A stretch of 64,000 bases of DNA. Source: Marasmius tenuissimus (taxonomy: Eukaryota; Basidiomycota; Agaricomycetes; Agaricales; Marasmiaceae). Below are positions 1 through 12,815 of this stretch, in pieces. The stretch lies in assembly GCA_029532415.1 (NCBI GenBank), contig JAQOTA010000054.1, forward strand, positions 62,001 through 126,000, read 5' to 3'. The translations under genes were made by a program, and so were the position numbers. Position 1 is the first letter of the stretch, and every line of letters begins with the position of its first letter. Under the pieces are notes generated by a model, which saw only the letters and a program-made list of their open reading frames with translations, was not told the DNA's origin and ran no database searches.

Positions 1-1206
1 GATCCTTCAAGGCATCTTCCCGTGCTTAATGACCATCTATCACGCTCTCGAGGTGCCCCATTGACGTATTATCTCGATTCTATCGTGGGGGAGTCCCAAC
101 AAGCGCTCATTCCGATCCTATTCGACAAACATGCTCATCGAGTTCAAGAGCTTCAGTTTCCGTTGACGGAGTGGGGGATTTCCATCTCTTTCAAACTCAT
201 GGAGACAATTTTCACTCGCTACGGGAGCGGTGGCCTACTACCCGCCTTGCGAACAGTCCACATTAGACATGCACTAGGTCGCTCCTTGCGTCAGTTCTAC
301 GCTTCTCACCACGTCAACGCTTCTCTAACCACTCTGGCCACGGTGACAACATTGACTCTCGCACATGTTCACGCTTCGTCAGGCAGTGTCCTCCGTCTCC
401 TGAGCTACTTTCCCCATCTAGTATCAGTGGATATATCGTTTGTCTTCTCCGGATTCACGCTTGTTGACTCGAACGACACCGAGCTACCTCTTCCTACAAC
501 TCTACCCATCACTTTACCCGCACTCACGTCGTTCACTCTTCGTTATAATTCTCTTCCAACCGGTGAAGACTACAACCCAGTAATCACCCTCCTACAGTCG
601 CACATCGAAGCACCCGCGTTAACGTCACTCTCCATCCTCATCTGCGCATCAGACGACAACGTTGTGTATACGTCACTTCTTGAAGATGCCATGGTCCAGT
701 CACTCACTCAATTCATCCACACGACGCTCAAAACCCTCCGTGAACTCGTCATACGTGGCTTCCCTCGAAGCCAAAAGGGTTGGGACGCTCTGCTTCCCTC
801 TATTCCTCCCACGGTCGAGTCGCTTGAGATCGGGGACCACCTCCACATCGGTTCGTACGAGAGGTGGACATTTGGGTTCGGAACGCGCTCTCGGGCTGAA
901 CAGCCTCTTCGACTACTCGTCGAAAGCGCCGGACTGGCACCACATCTCAGGTCCCTGAAGATATATGGATTGGTCGAAAACACCCACGTTAATGATGTTT
1001 TCAAGATCGTCCGGGATAGAGTCGCCACTATCCGGAAGGTCTACGTGTTCATGGAGGGTGGGTCTGAAGCCGGTGGGAGAGAGCCGTCTTGGCTTTCAGA
1101 TGGATGTTTGAAGACGAAGCTGATGGAGGAGGGGATATTGAATGTCGAGGTTGGGTGTCTAGCAGCGAACAGGCTGCCACAGCTGAAGCTTCAGGACTAT
1201 GATTGA
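1..1206 (+). CDS. F-box/LRR-like protein, C-terminal part (5' cut by window edge)
   Basis: The frame is open from base 1 and ends at a TGA at 1204-1206, so the start lies outside the window. The visible ~400 residues are leucine-rich without a catalytic motif and align along their whole length with the C-terminal half of the F-box gene at 4954-6767. Shared blocks include LTYYL near the start, IFTRYG, LASFTLR/LTSFTLR, VIRGFPRSQ, IGDHLHI and the ending VGCLxAxxLPQLxLQxYx. Such repeats follow the F-box in Agaricomycete proteins and are thought to recruit substrates to SCF ubiquitin ligases; that role is inferred from the family, since this copy's F-box is off the window. No stop or frameshift is seen, so this copy may be the intact member of the pair. 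Confidence 0.7.
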   Translation, partial: DPSRHLPVLNDHLSRSRGAPLTYYLDSIVGESQQALIPILFDKHAHRVQELQFPLTEWGISISFKLMETIFTRYGSGGLLPALRTVHIRHALGRSLRQFYASHHVNASLTTLATVTTLTLAHVHASSGSVLRLLSYFPHLVSVDISFVFSGFTLVDSNDTELPLPTTLPITLPALTSFTLRYNSLPTGEDYNPVITLLQSHIEAPALTSLSILICASDDNVVYTSLLEDAMVQSLTQFIHTTLKTLRELVIRGFPRSQKGWDALLPSIPPTVESLEIGDHLHIGSYERWTFGFGTRSRAEQPLRLLVESAGLAPHLRSLKIYGLVENTHVNDVFKIVRDRVATIRKVYVFMEGGSEAGGREPSWLSDGCLKTKLMEEGILNVEVGCLAANRLPQLKLQDYD

Positions 1207-2992
1207 ACTCTACCTTATGCGCATGCACAACTAAGGAAGGGCAAAACTCTCGGAACGTGGGCTTGATGATTATGGGCGAGTTACTTATTTTCTGTATTTC
1301 TTGAACTTTCTTTGCTTTTTGTATGCTACTGGTGAGTACTTGGCTCACATGTGGCACGTCGAAAATGAGCTGAATTGTAGTTGCGGTAAAGTACATCAAA
1401 TGTGTTCCCTTGCGAAAAATAAACGTGACAGATAGTCAATCCCGCCGGATATGTATCAATAACTTCTCGCCTGCATCAGCAGGTGCGACGCGACTCGCAG
1501 CTCGCTCACGTGCTGGGAATCACGAGCTGACGTAATGTCAGCAGTCAGAAAAAGGCAAGTCGCCTGCCCGTGCAATCTTCTTAAAGTTAACGTCTTGAGG
1601 ACAAACACGGTGAATTGGATTTTGCGCTGACTAGGAGATCTCAGCACTATTGACCAACACCGATAGTATCATAGTAGAAACGACATCTGACCCTACCATC
1701 TGTAATCTGACTTCTTTTTCCTTTCCTCAGAGAATCTATTTCACTCTCTTGAACTCGTTGGGCACCACCTTCTCTTCACGATGTCGTGGGAAGATGATCG
1801 CGGTCCTTCTCACAATCTTCTGTTCCGGTTATGTGTCCACATCTCCATAATTCAGCGCTTTAACTGCTTGGTATGGCAGCATAATAATTTCGCCGGGGAG
1901 GACTGACATCCGATACAGTGACAGTGACAGAACAGAACCATATACACCAAGAGGATTGCTGCTACACCGTATCTTCTCTCTTCATATCGTTGAGGAAGAA
2001 CGAACACCACCAAATCAAGGACCATCAATCAATTTCTTTCAGCTCCACAGCCAAGCTACGGGGAAATTCGCGGCGACTCCTTTGTACTTTCTGGTCCTTT
2101 CTCGCTCATCTGGGCTGTGGTATATTGCCTGCACTTTATGCAACACTGCAAAGTAGATCCGATCTAGCCAATCATTCACGACTTTGAGACGACGCGATCA
2201 TCTGGAAATGGTATGTATCTTTTCAACCTTGTGCCCTGCTCTCGAACTTGGGACTCGCTCAGTTACAACATTATAGAAGACCCGAATCATCAAGCTCCTC
2301 AAAGACTTCAGTAGTGGCGCTCCCTATCAGCCAGTCATGATGTATGAGCGTAAATGGCTATCATGTATCGATTTTGGCTCACGCGATGTAACTCAGGTGC
2401 GAGCCTCCTCGTCATTTGTACTGGGCATCAAACTCGGAACCGTTGAGTTACGGTCGAACAAGTATCATTCGTCAATGGCTGATCAATCCTCGTCGACCGT
2501 TCAAACTTCCCTCAAGCGCTGTTTTATTCGCGTCGCTTTACAACAGTTGGCTTCTCAAACCCATTTTTCTTGAGTGAATTTGTCGATGAGAAGCCATTAT
2601 CGAGTCCGATACCTCGTGTGTAAACTATCCAACAATAACGAAGAATAATCCCTGTATCAATTGGCGGGAGATATGGGTAATATGGTGAGGTTAAGTTGTG
2701 CCCCTATCATCAGGCAAACTCTGTTGATCGTTGAATTTCATCATAGCGCCATGGCAAAAGAGATCCTCGAACCAGTCATTCATTGAGTGACTATTTCGCA
2801 TTGGTGGAATCATTCGGTTCAACTACGAACGAAGTCAAGCGTGCCATAAGGAGTGACCAACTGGAGCTTCAGTTAGATCCGGTTACCCTGTCAGGCGCCC
2901 GTCGAAGGAGGCTTCATTCTAGGTATAATAGAGAGGCCGCGTTTGGGATTAATGGAAAGTATTCTTAACGACTAAATCTCTGATGTACTGGA
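1207..2992. other. intergenic stretch, no gene recognised
   Basis: Only short unrelated reading frames occur. I see no family motif, tRNA or clear repeat. Confidence 0.5.
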
Positions 2993-4556
2993 ATGGCTTC
3001 CCAAGATAGCCTCAAAGAATTCTAAGGGCCTCTCCTGACGGTCCAGACTATCGTTGCACAGCCAATTGCAACACTTACAGTGAGTGGCTCTTGGCAGTCG
3101 TGTCGTGCATAAACCTTCTCTGATGTGCACGTTCATGCAGTCAATGTCTCTGGTCTACGGTTAGTGTCCAATTTGAATTTGTTGCCGTTCTTTGCATTTG
3201 AACCCCGCAAAACAGGAATGTACATCATCGTCTTTGGCCTCTTTGTGGACATCTTTTATCGTCAGCAGAAAACCGGTATACAGAACAGGCTATATCTTAT
3301 GTGCAGCGTATCATTGTTTGCCTTGGGGACCGCACACTCCGTGTCAACTATGGTCGGTGTGGCAAAGCAAACAGTCATTGGATTCCCTGCAATCAAGTCA
3401 CGAGATCTGGAGCCTCTTTGGAGGTATGTGCAACACGATACGGGGGGCAAATGCTTGCGTGTGAGTCATCGAGATATTGTTGTGATTCTTTCATTGACCC
3501 CTCAACCAGAACCATGGCTGCTCTCACATCCACCATCATGAAGTGCGCTATTATTGCAATTGGGTGCCCTAATCTACTACCTACTGATGGTGCCTTCCAA
3601 GTGCCCTCGCTGATATCATGCTGGTGGGTGCTGCCAACAAGTCGTAGGTATGTTCAATTCCAATCGTCTCAATGTCTTAGATCCATCGTTGCTACATCGT
3701 TTGGGGGTCCAAGAAGATTTTGCTGAACCCCCTTGGTTTGGCAGCCTTTGTGCTTAACTGTATGCATCGGTCTGGCGTTCCCAGGCCAGCCGTCGAGTAC
3801 TGACAAATATTTTATTTATACAGGTCTCCTCGTTGCAGATGCGATCATAATAGCCATCGCGCTAAGCATCCCCGCCGTGGAACACCTGGAAGGAAAAGTA
3901 TTCACGATTGATAGCGGAGTCTCTATCGCTATCGCAGTGTTCAATGCAATCCTGTCTTTGCTAACTGGTGCGTGAAAAGTTCTGGAAGAAATCCGCATAC
4001 CAATGCTCAGACTACCGGGCCTCAGGAGGGAGGATCTGGTGGATTAGCCGCGAGGCACGCCGACTCATGGGGTCGCCGGTCCATGCAAGGTATAGTGCAA
4101 TCGTCGCTGCCATGTATGTTGAATCCTTCGATCTTGGTATCAGCCACCATCGTCTTATTATCTCTTTCTAGGCTGAAATCGGGGCTGTTGCTTTCGGTTT
4201 GCATGATAGCCATGGTAGTGTTACGCTATGCCGTAGGCCCACAATCTCGTGGTGTTGGTGAGCAACCCAGTTCCTTACCATTTTCTATCATTGGAGACTG
4301 AGCGGCTTCGCAGGGCTTCGCGCCTACTCTAATTGTCGTACGTGTCGCGTATGGCAAATCCGTTGACAGTGTTCGACAAGTGATGTCGATCCACTTTGCC
4401 GAGCAATCATCCTACCCAATATCTGGACCTACCGCCACAGGTGCATTACGAGGAACCGTGGATATTCGTTGTCGTTCTCAGCATGTCAATCGTCAGGGTT
4501 CTGTTGAAGCGGCGAAAGATGAGGAGAAAATGAATGAGGCCCGCACGACCCCCTGA
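2993..4556 (+). CDS. multi-pass membrane protein, copy A (5' end doubtful: in-frame TAA)
   Basis: This is an uncharacterised seven-helix-type membrane protein common in Agaricomycetes. It can be read through about ten exons with the same layout as the gene at 12816-14376. Marker blocks are GMYIIVFGLF (helix 1), NALADIML followed by IHRCYIVWGSKK across an intron, GGRIWWISREARRL, and GFAPTLIVVRVAYG before a hydrophilic tail ending at 4556. Introns include 3544-3602 and one with donor GTGGGT after ADIML. The weak point is the start: ATG at 2993 would match the start of the other copy, but a TAA follows at 3023-3025 before the conserved LLTVQTIVAQP. Either a different 5' exon splices to the AG at 3024-3025, or the copy is dead. 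Function unknown; it lies between two F-box copies. Confidence 0.55.
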
Positions 4557-4953
4557 TTGGCGAGTATTCCCTGACAGTGTAGGATAGGCATCCGTACTCA
4601 TGTTCCTCCTATGTCGCCCTCCAAGTCGCTGTATCCGATCTACTAGATATTTGCAATGTCTACTTTTTTTCGCCACTTCCATCATTCCAAAGTCCAGCGC
4701 AAGCTTCCTGCTTCCAGATCTTTATATGTTCGCGATGTTCCCAGTCAAAGTCTCAGGGTAAGATGGTGCCTCGTCATTGTGGGATGAATGTACTTCGAGA
4801 GATCGATGACACTCATGGGTTGCTCATGGGATAGTCGAAAGAGGTTGCCCCTGAGCCGAAGTCTTAGTATAGTCTCGGCTAACTCTTTCGGACCGGAACT
4901 TATGTCACCTAGCAGTGAGCACAACTCACGTGTCTTCATCTTCAACCACTTCC

Positions 4954-6767
4954 ATGATGGACAATCTTTCGCTAGGTTACGATGAGCCCTTGCCCGGCGA
5001 CGTTCTCCGACTAGGAGATCATCTCAAGACGGTCCGTTCTTTGGGTTGTGATATCTATAATGGTGCTCACTTAAAGACCATCCCCCAGGTCCTCCGCTCT
5101 CCTTCCACGCTTGCAACGCTCAATGAATCTATTCTTGATATGGCTGTCGAGAATTTAGCACGCCAGAAGAAGATAGAAATGAAGCCTACCGACTCCTTTT
5201 CGCTCGAAATACGACGCCTACTCCGGGATGGATTTGCTGTACATTATCCTTTGCACTCTACCCTTCGGAAGGCATTACAGGACGTGGAGAAGGAAATGGT
5301 CGATATCAAGTCGAAACTGATAGTTCTGTCGCGCAGTACCCGGGAGTATCATGGTCTATTTGCTCCGGTCAGGCGACTATCCGACGATGTACTGGGCCAA
5401 ATCCTCACCATGGTTGTCTCCGAGGATAACAGGCTCCCAAATGGGGCGACAAGAACTCTGACTTCCGTCTGTGCACGCTGGAGACGAGTGGCCTTCAGTA
5501 CACCTGCCTTTTGGGCAACAATTGCCATTACTCCCTCCTTTCAACGCTCAAGAGATCTGGACGTTCTTAAGCGGCATTTATCACACTCTCAAATGTCTGC
5601 ATTAACATACTATCTCAACTTCGTCATTGATCAGCAACTCATTCCTGTCCTATTTGACGAACATTCCCATCGTGCTCAAGACCTCCAACTTCCATTGACG
5701 GAGTCGGGGGTCAGCACTTCCTTCGAACTCATGCGGGAGATCTTCACTCGCTATGGGAATACCGGAAAACTACCTAATTTGCGAGGATTCCATATCAGGC
5801 ACCCATTAGGCGGCTCGATGAAACAGTTCTACTACGGCTATTAGATCAAGCTATCAAGTGTCACCCCATGACTCAGGTTACCGTGACTACATTGACCCTC
5901 ACCCATATCAGCCCCACTTCAGGGACTATTCTCCATCTGTTGAGCTGCTTCCCCAATCTTGCCTCAGCGGACGTTACATTTGGATTTGCCAGGTTCATCT
6001 TCGCGAATGACGATGGCGGCAGACTGCACCTACCTTCGAGTTTACCCATCGTCCTACCCGCCCTCGCCTCCTTCACTTTACGGTCCCAGTACCTCCCAGA
6101 AGAAGACGACTACAAGACTATAACCCGTCTTCTGGGTTCTCACATCCGAGCCCCGTCCTTGACTTCCCTCTCCATCTTATTCTGCGCTTCGGACGAGAAT
6201 ATCTTATACACACCCTTCCTCGCCGCCGACATGGTCCATTCAATCACCACATTCATGTCTTCGAGTTCAAACACCCTTCGCAATCTCGTTATACGTGGCT
6301 TTCCTCGAAGCCAAAATAAATGGGACGCCCTATTGTCATCCATTCCCTCTACAGTTGAGACAATCCAGATCGGGGACCATCTTCACATCAGTTCGGACCG
6401 TGACGGTAGTTGGGAATTAGAGTCGTGCGAACGAGCTGAGCGGCCCCTTCAGGTACTCCGGAAGAATGCTGAGTTAATACCGCGGCTCAGGTCCTTGGAG
6501 TTATATGGATCGCTGGCGGATACTCATGTTGACGACTTATTGGCGGTAGTTCGGGACAGGAAAGCCACATTAAGGAAGGTCTACTTCTTTGTGGAGGACG
6601 GTAGTGAAGAGACTGATGGAGAGTTGCGTTGGTCGTCGGCTGCCGGAGCGCTGAAGAGGAAGTTGACGGAAGAGAGGAAGCTGACGGGAGAGGGGAACTT
6701 CAACGTCGATGTTGGATGTTTGGTAGCGAAGAAGCTGCCGCAGTTGGAGCTGCAAAACTATGAATGA
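4954..6767 (+). pseudogene. F-box/LRR-like protein, second copy, frame-broken
   Basis: From ATG 4954 the frame gives a predicted helical segment, then an F-box at about residues 138-187 (PVRRLSDDVLGQIL, then VCARWRRVAFSTPAFWATI), then leucine-rich sequence. It stops at TAG 5842-5844. The homologous sequence resumes in another frame from about 5868 (VTVTTLTLTHI) to TGA 6765-6767. Between the shared anchors QFY and TTLTL this copy is 8 nt longer than the copy at the left edge. The only GT-AG pair nearby (GTTCTA to CTCAG) does not restore the frame. F-box proteins of this type would act as SCF substrate adaptors. I read this as an inactivated paralogue; a sequencing error or unusual splice is the alternative. 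Confidence 0.65.
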
Positions 6768-8549
6768 TCCCTGTCGTCGTCAGTTGATGCGGATGGGAAG
6801 AATTCAAAGGATGCCTACGCGGAGGAGTGAACTTCTGATTCAATCTGCACTGGCACGATACTTCCCTTTTCTTGACCCTTGGCCTTTCGTATATTGCCGG
6901 GAAACCCTTTTGCTAGAATCTGACAAATAGTAAGTAGACGAAGTTACTGTAAAATCTAACGAATGTTTCGCATGAAGCGCGTTATTTGTGAGGCAGACGG
7001 TCTGGGACTGGGAGTTTTCAACACAAGCAATGGCACATCCCGAGACCACCCAGATACGGACTCACTATAAGATGTTACCTCAATATTTGGGGTTGGATAG
7101 GTGAGATTCGCGCCAGAACGTTGTTTCCCCTATTGGTTTCCAAGCCTTGGACATGGGAATTCGCAGATGATCCAAGCGCTCGGGTACTTCTTCTTGCCTA
7201 CTTACCTCCACCATGAGATTCAACAGCACATGCTCCCTCAGCATACCACATCGATATTTTTAGTTACTCTCCTACCCCGACTTTCAAGCCCACGATAACT
7301 GCACAGGATGTAGCGTAGATAAACTACTATTTCATCTTCGGGTTTCTTAGAGGCTTAGGTCGTCGGTAGCAGTTGACGCGAACTCCAAAGGGCTTGGTTT
7401 GTGTTCCATCATATCTATGAGTCTAAGTGAACGAAATGATGGTTTTAAAGTAGTATCAGCTCCATCGGATTTTAGACATCGCCTCCCTAGTCTTGCGAAT
7501 CGGCCGTACGGGTTCTAGGTCAAAGAAAGATCACCACGAGGCACTGTAACAGGTCAGCCTTGGTATTTGGGCTGACTTTCTTGACGATGGATTTTGTCCT
7601 CGAGATTCAATCGACCATTGTCAGCTTATTGGACTTATAGGAATGTTGTCTCAGCCATCGTTGGTCCATTGCGCGCGCGATCTAGGAAGAAGGGGTACCG
7701 ACATGGCAATAATTATCTCCGCATTCTACTTCCAATTTTATCGCCTCAACCTACCCCTTGGGGCTGTCGAGCTTTCGCCGTAGTTCCGGTCCGGTTTAAC
7801 CTAGTTGGACCAATTTATCGCCGTTATACAGCTTCAGGTCAACTTTTGCTCGCTCCACCTTTAAGCGATCTTCCCTGAATCGAAGGTTTGACGAAGGCAC
7901 GGATGTCAGGTCACTCACTAGTGCGCCTCATTGGACTAGAAGCCTCGAGTTGAGACTGATGTGATGCTTCTTCTTCGGCACCCCCGAGGAATGACGAGTG
8001 AGTGTGCTCAGGGAGGATCAGGCGAAGGGAATTCTTGACCTCAACTCAGTGAAGCGAGCAAAACGTCGACCTGATTAGTCTCGTCAGTCGTTCCCGTTAT
8101 CATCTGCGGCTTGGACCCATCTATGTATGAACTAAATTTGACTCTACATAAACGATTGTAAGTTTACTGTAAGTCCTGCACTTTGGTCCATTCCTCCCAG
8201 CACGCCCAAACTTCAGATCAGCGTCGGACACCGCCCGTAGCAATATATTCACGTAAGTTTCTGGATCCTGTGTACGGCATGATCTTCAATCATCTACTCG
8301 TCGTAGCGCTTAATTTTGATCCCCGACAATCTCCCTTTTTGCTTGTCGTGATTCTTTCTTTCCCACCTCCCTCTCCCCAAGTCGATAAATAACGGTGCTT
8401 CTGGGCTGTCGAGCGCGCGGCTTCAGTCGCTACTCCCCGCTTTCACGTTCTTTCATACGGCCAGCGTCTTCTACACTCTGCAGCCAGTTTCTCTTCCCAC
8501 ATAGCACATTGACCAACCCATCGAGGAGCCCAGCAATTCTATCGAAATA
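6768..8549. other. intergenic stretch, no gene recognised
   Basis: Short reading frames only. No conserved motif, repeat or RNA gene was seen. Confidence 0.5.
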
Positions 8550-10354
8550 ATGCTTTCGCTGAGGACCATTTACCTCATTATGCTGCCTCTGGTGAGGGCT
8601 GATGTTGCTGCTTGGCACAAAGGTTTCCATCTCGCTCGTCTACTTCGTCCTCCGATGCTGATAGTGTCTCATGATTACCAAGGAATGTATTGTGTAAACG
8701 GTACAAAACCCGGAGAAAACGACGAAAATAACAATGCCCCCGTAAAGCCGTTATTCCAGTTGAAGAGGTCTGAGTGGTGGATGCAAGCTATAACAAACGT
8801 GCGTTTACCTTCGAGTTCCCCTGCTCCGAAGAAATCTAATAGCTGGTGTAGTGTGTTAACTTTCCTCCGGCCGATGGGGACTTCCTCGATCTGTACGCTC
8901 CACCTTCCATGCCATCTCCAGTATCAGATAATCATCAAAACTCCTCGTGATGTAGGCCAGCAAACGGCGAATTTACCGTCGAGCTCGCTACGAACCGGGC
9001 TCTCACCTCATTATCATTCAACGGTCAACGAGCCACTACCTTCGTTGGTCCTCTTGCAGACAACGTTACAGACGATACTTTCGGAGTATGTGGAGGAAAC
9101 ACAGGAAAAATCTGTGATTGCATCACCCAACCCAACAGTACATCTTTTCGCTTTTTCCTCCTGCCACCTTAAGTGATGACCAAATCCTTCAGTTCATACA
9201 CAAAACGAAACCTCTGCTGCTGGAACAGCGTTCGCAATTGCTTACAACGCAAGTTCAACCCTTCTTTCTACAAACCCTCTTCGTTTGACTAATGGATCTC
9301 TTCGCGGCCACAGCCTAATCCGATGGACGTGAAACCAGAAGAGCTCGTGGTTTTCAGTGTCGCGGAGCAGTAAGCAATCCACCTCGCGTTTATGGATTAG
9401 CAACACCCTAATTAGAACTTAATCAATCGTAAGTACCCCCTGGCGTCGCCTCACGACCTATCAAGTTCCAAACCTTCCCAAATGTCCGGATGCTGGATGT
9501 ACCTGCGTTTGGGGATGGGTACCAAACGGGTCGGTATCCCTTTCCCCGACGCTTTCAACCCATCACTAACGATATCGAACTCTTTAGATGCGGCGAACCC
9601 GATATCTACATGCAACCGTTTCGCTGTCGTGTTACTGGCACTCCCGGAACTGTTCAGCTTCCACCTGCGAAACCACCAACCTATTGCTCAGCAAACCAAG
9701 GGAGGTCGTCAAACCGATATATTCTCGACCCCGAGCACAAACACGAACAGCACCAGCGGCGGGGGAAACGGAAATGGAACTGAGAATAGAAATAACAGCT
9801 CCACCTCCAATGGTATCTCCCCAGGTGCAATAGCCGGAATCGTGGTCGGTATTATCGCCCTTCTCACCTCCCTCAGTCTCATATTCTACTTCTGCTTCTA
9901 TCGACGCCGTCATAAACGAGAAAAAGACGGAGAACGCAGAAATCCAGCGGAGATCATAGAACCGTTTATGGCTCCAAAAGCGACAGATCCCCAGGCGACA
10001 AGTACGCCTCCTTCCTCAAGTTTTACCACTTTCCATGGCAGCAAGGCTTCGCAGAGAACTAACGGTTCTAACCAACCGTTCTCATCATCATCCTCTCCTC
10101 CCTCTCTCCCGCCTTCCTCGACTTCAGGTCGTGTTCCTGCGGGTACAAAGGTGCAAAGGAAGATGGAACGGCAGATGGTTGTTGAACGACAAGCAGAACG
10201 ACTGGGAATCAGCGAGCCGCCGGAGCCGGTGGAGCGAACGGGACAAGTTCAGGTCTCAGAGCGGCACGTAGATGGTGGACCAGTGGATGAAGGCGTACTT
10301 CAGCGAAGAGGATCGGGCAGGTTGCCACCCGCGTATGGTGATATTCCTAGATGA
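8550..10354 (+). CDS. secreted/single-pass membrane protein of an Agaricomycete family (possibly degraded)
   Basis: The protein starts with a signal peptide ([20 protein letters not shown]). It follows an extracellular family pattern I recognise: [11 protein letters not shown] (across an intron ending at CCAAG), [59 protein letters not shown], then [18 protein letters not shown] after an intron ending CTTTAG. A Ser/Thr/Asn-rich stalk precedes one membrane helix ([20 protein letters not shown]), a basic stop-transfer RRRHKR and a long hydrophilic cytoplasmic tail to 10354. Two joins do not splice cleanly: near 9165-9190 and between CRVTGT and GRQTDIF at about 9700, where family members carry roughly 50 more residues with cysteines. 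The gene may therefore be damaged. Ligand and role are unknown; cell-surface location is inferred from the signal peptide and helix. Confidence 0.6.
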
Positions 10355-12770
10355 CACTGATTCGTGAAATGATAAATCGAGTGTAAGCTATCTACAAGTA
10401 ATAGGTCTTGGATGTTAAAATATCCTCTCAGAGTCGAGCAGACTTGAGATAATGTACACATTAGTATACAGGTTTTCGCCTCCTCCCAACTCTTCGTTTT
10501 TGTTGTCCCCCTCCAAATTGATGACTATCCTCAAGCGTTCTAAGGCAATCGGTGCACGAGCTACATGGTTGAGCCGAGCGATTAAAAGGCTGGTCACGTG
10601 TAGAACTCCATTGTCACGACTTGGTCGCTTTTTTCCGGGCGTTGCGGCTTGACCACTTACCACGATCTTCCACTTCTATTTGCGAGTACCTCCGCAAGTT
10701 GACTCACGGCCATTTCACCACCGTACAAAGCCAGACATACAAACGATGGAAGTTGAGAAATGAAGACCGGTGCAGGAGAACAAGGAATCAGACGAAATTC
10801 ATGTGCGCGTTCATCGAAGTTCAGGCCATCTTTGGATAATTGACTATAGATAAAAGCGTGCCTACCAATGGCTTCATGGAACCAATTACTGTTCATTCGC
10901 ATACCTAGGAGTCGAAGGTTATGTGTTCGTTATCTCGCTTCATTCGATTGGTTGACGAATGCTCTGGTACCTCTGAGTTAGCTTCGGCTGACCTGGAACG
11001 GCTTTTAACAACATACGTCAAGCCCTTATACATCAACTACGAAAGACGTCGAAGAAGAAGCGGTTGGTGCAGTAAACTCAGTGGAAAGGGCAGAAGAACG
11101 ACAAGAACACAGACCTGTGCGTGAATCTATCGTTGTCAAATCGAACTCTGTTCGTTAAAGTCACAGGCGGTGTTCGGGAGTGGTCCTCTAGAGAATACTC
11201 TTGATACAACGCCAGTTTGAGAAAGAGAACGGACCCCAGCCATATCACTCTCTAAACGGGACCACCATTCTCATCCGTTACGAGTTCGATCCCGACGACT
11301 TTGTCCTCATTCCTGCACCCTCTGACCGCCTTATTCCAAGTAACCCACGCGCCTCTTTGTCCCGCTCGTTCCACTCGGATAGTACCGGGAAAGGCTTAAT
11401 AAACTCGTGCTGCGACTACCAACGTCCCCGCGTTTTTTCCTGGACTACCCTCTGCTCCGAGACCCCGATCTTCCAATTGAATCCGGTGACTCAGAAGAGG
11501 ACCAATCCTCTGAATCGAGTGATTGCTTTGGATCTTCATTGCTGTTATCCCACCGTCCAAGCTTCTCGCCAAATTTCGGAAGTTGGGCTCGGAATGTCGA
11601 GCCCATTTGGGAAGACGTCCTAGGGGGATACCATAGGTAAATGAACGACGATGCTTTCATCGTCCCAAGAAAGAGAGCCAAAAATGGTTGGTACTATCAA
11701 AAACAGTTCGATTTAACCAAAGAAGATTAGATGGTAGAGGAGCGTATCGTCCGTCACTCACTAGCACCGGTCCTTTCATTGTCCCACTTTCGATCTCACA
11801 TGTTCAAACATAGCACATAGGGAAGGTTTCCTTACTGACACCGCATCGCTTGTTCCATACAACTAACACAATCCATCTCCCGTAATATGGCCTCCCTCAG
11901 TGGGGGCTCACGAATTGACGGGTGTCATGGCAGCTTGGTGCACTTTTACGTTCACCGTGGTTGTTCTACTATACATCACCATTTCTCGATTCCCTTGACC
12001 CTGCTGACTGTTAAGCGGGGTTACTTTCGACGTGAATGAGGCTCTGACTTGTTGACACCACACAGCGTGGACAATGAAGGAGTTGAAACTACCTTCGATT
12101 GCGTCATGTTATTCTCCCTACCGATCGGCTAATACTATGGGCCCCTTTGTACACAGGCAGCGATAGGGCGGGTCTACATTATAGTCATATATTATACGTC
12201 GGTATGTCGACATGGGTCTGGGCTATATGAATAGGGCGAGCGATTGTGGCGTATGAAATGGTTACCTGGTATGTGGCTCCCCGTCCTTCGAATGTCTTGA
12301 CAGCACTTATACGTCTAACAGGTCCACAGGGCCGTCGGTCGGCTGCTAAAAGACTATAGTCGTACGGATGTTGGATTGCAGATGCTTTCTTGCTCTCTTT
12401 GTAGCGATACCAGGCATTGTTCTCACGAGATCCAGCGGGATGAGTGAGCACACAAGCGATGGACACGGCGAAGTCTGGATCTGAACCATCGTACTGTGGA
12501 GTGGCGGTAGGGCTCATGCGGAGCATTTGGTGAGGACGTTGGCAGTTGGCGGATAGCCCACAGCCTTTCAGGCAGGTCAGACTACTGCATGTCGATTCTT
12601 GACATCGAATGGCGGCTGATACTCAAGGCGCTCATGAACTCGGAGTAGCCATTGAAACGAACAGAGCTGGATGAAAGGAGAACAGTGAACCGATTGACCT
12701 GACTGTCAATCACAATTAGTGCTAGTCTATGTCAGCTATACGGGCGCAGATGAATATTGTTGGAGTTGGG
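10355..12770. other. 2.4 kb without a recognised gene
   Basis: Several unassigned frames occur, the longest being 11201-11623 (+) with no recognised domain, and 11407-11640 (+) with an acidic Ser-rich stretch (DSEEDQSSESSD). They could be parts of a small spliced gene, but no consistent splice chain was found. Confidence 0.4.
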
Positions 12771-12780
12771 TATAAATATA
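12771..12780 (+). promoter_or_regulatory. TATA box of the membrane gene at 12816
   Basis: TATAAATATA lies 36 bp before ATG 12816. It matches the TATA consensus and is on the right strand; function is inferred. Confidence 0.45.
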
Positions 12781-12815
12781 GACTGCTCTGAATGCCCTCG
12801 TATTGTATATTCGTC

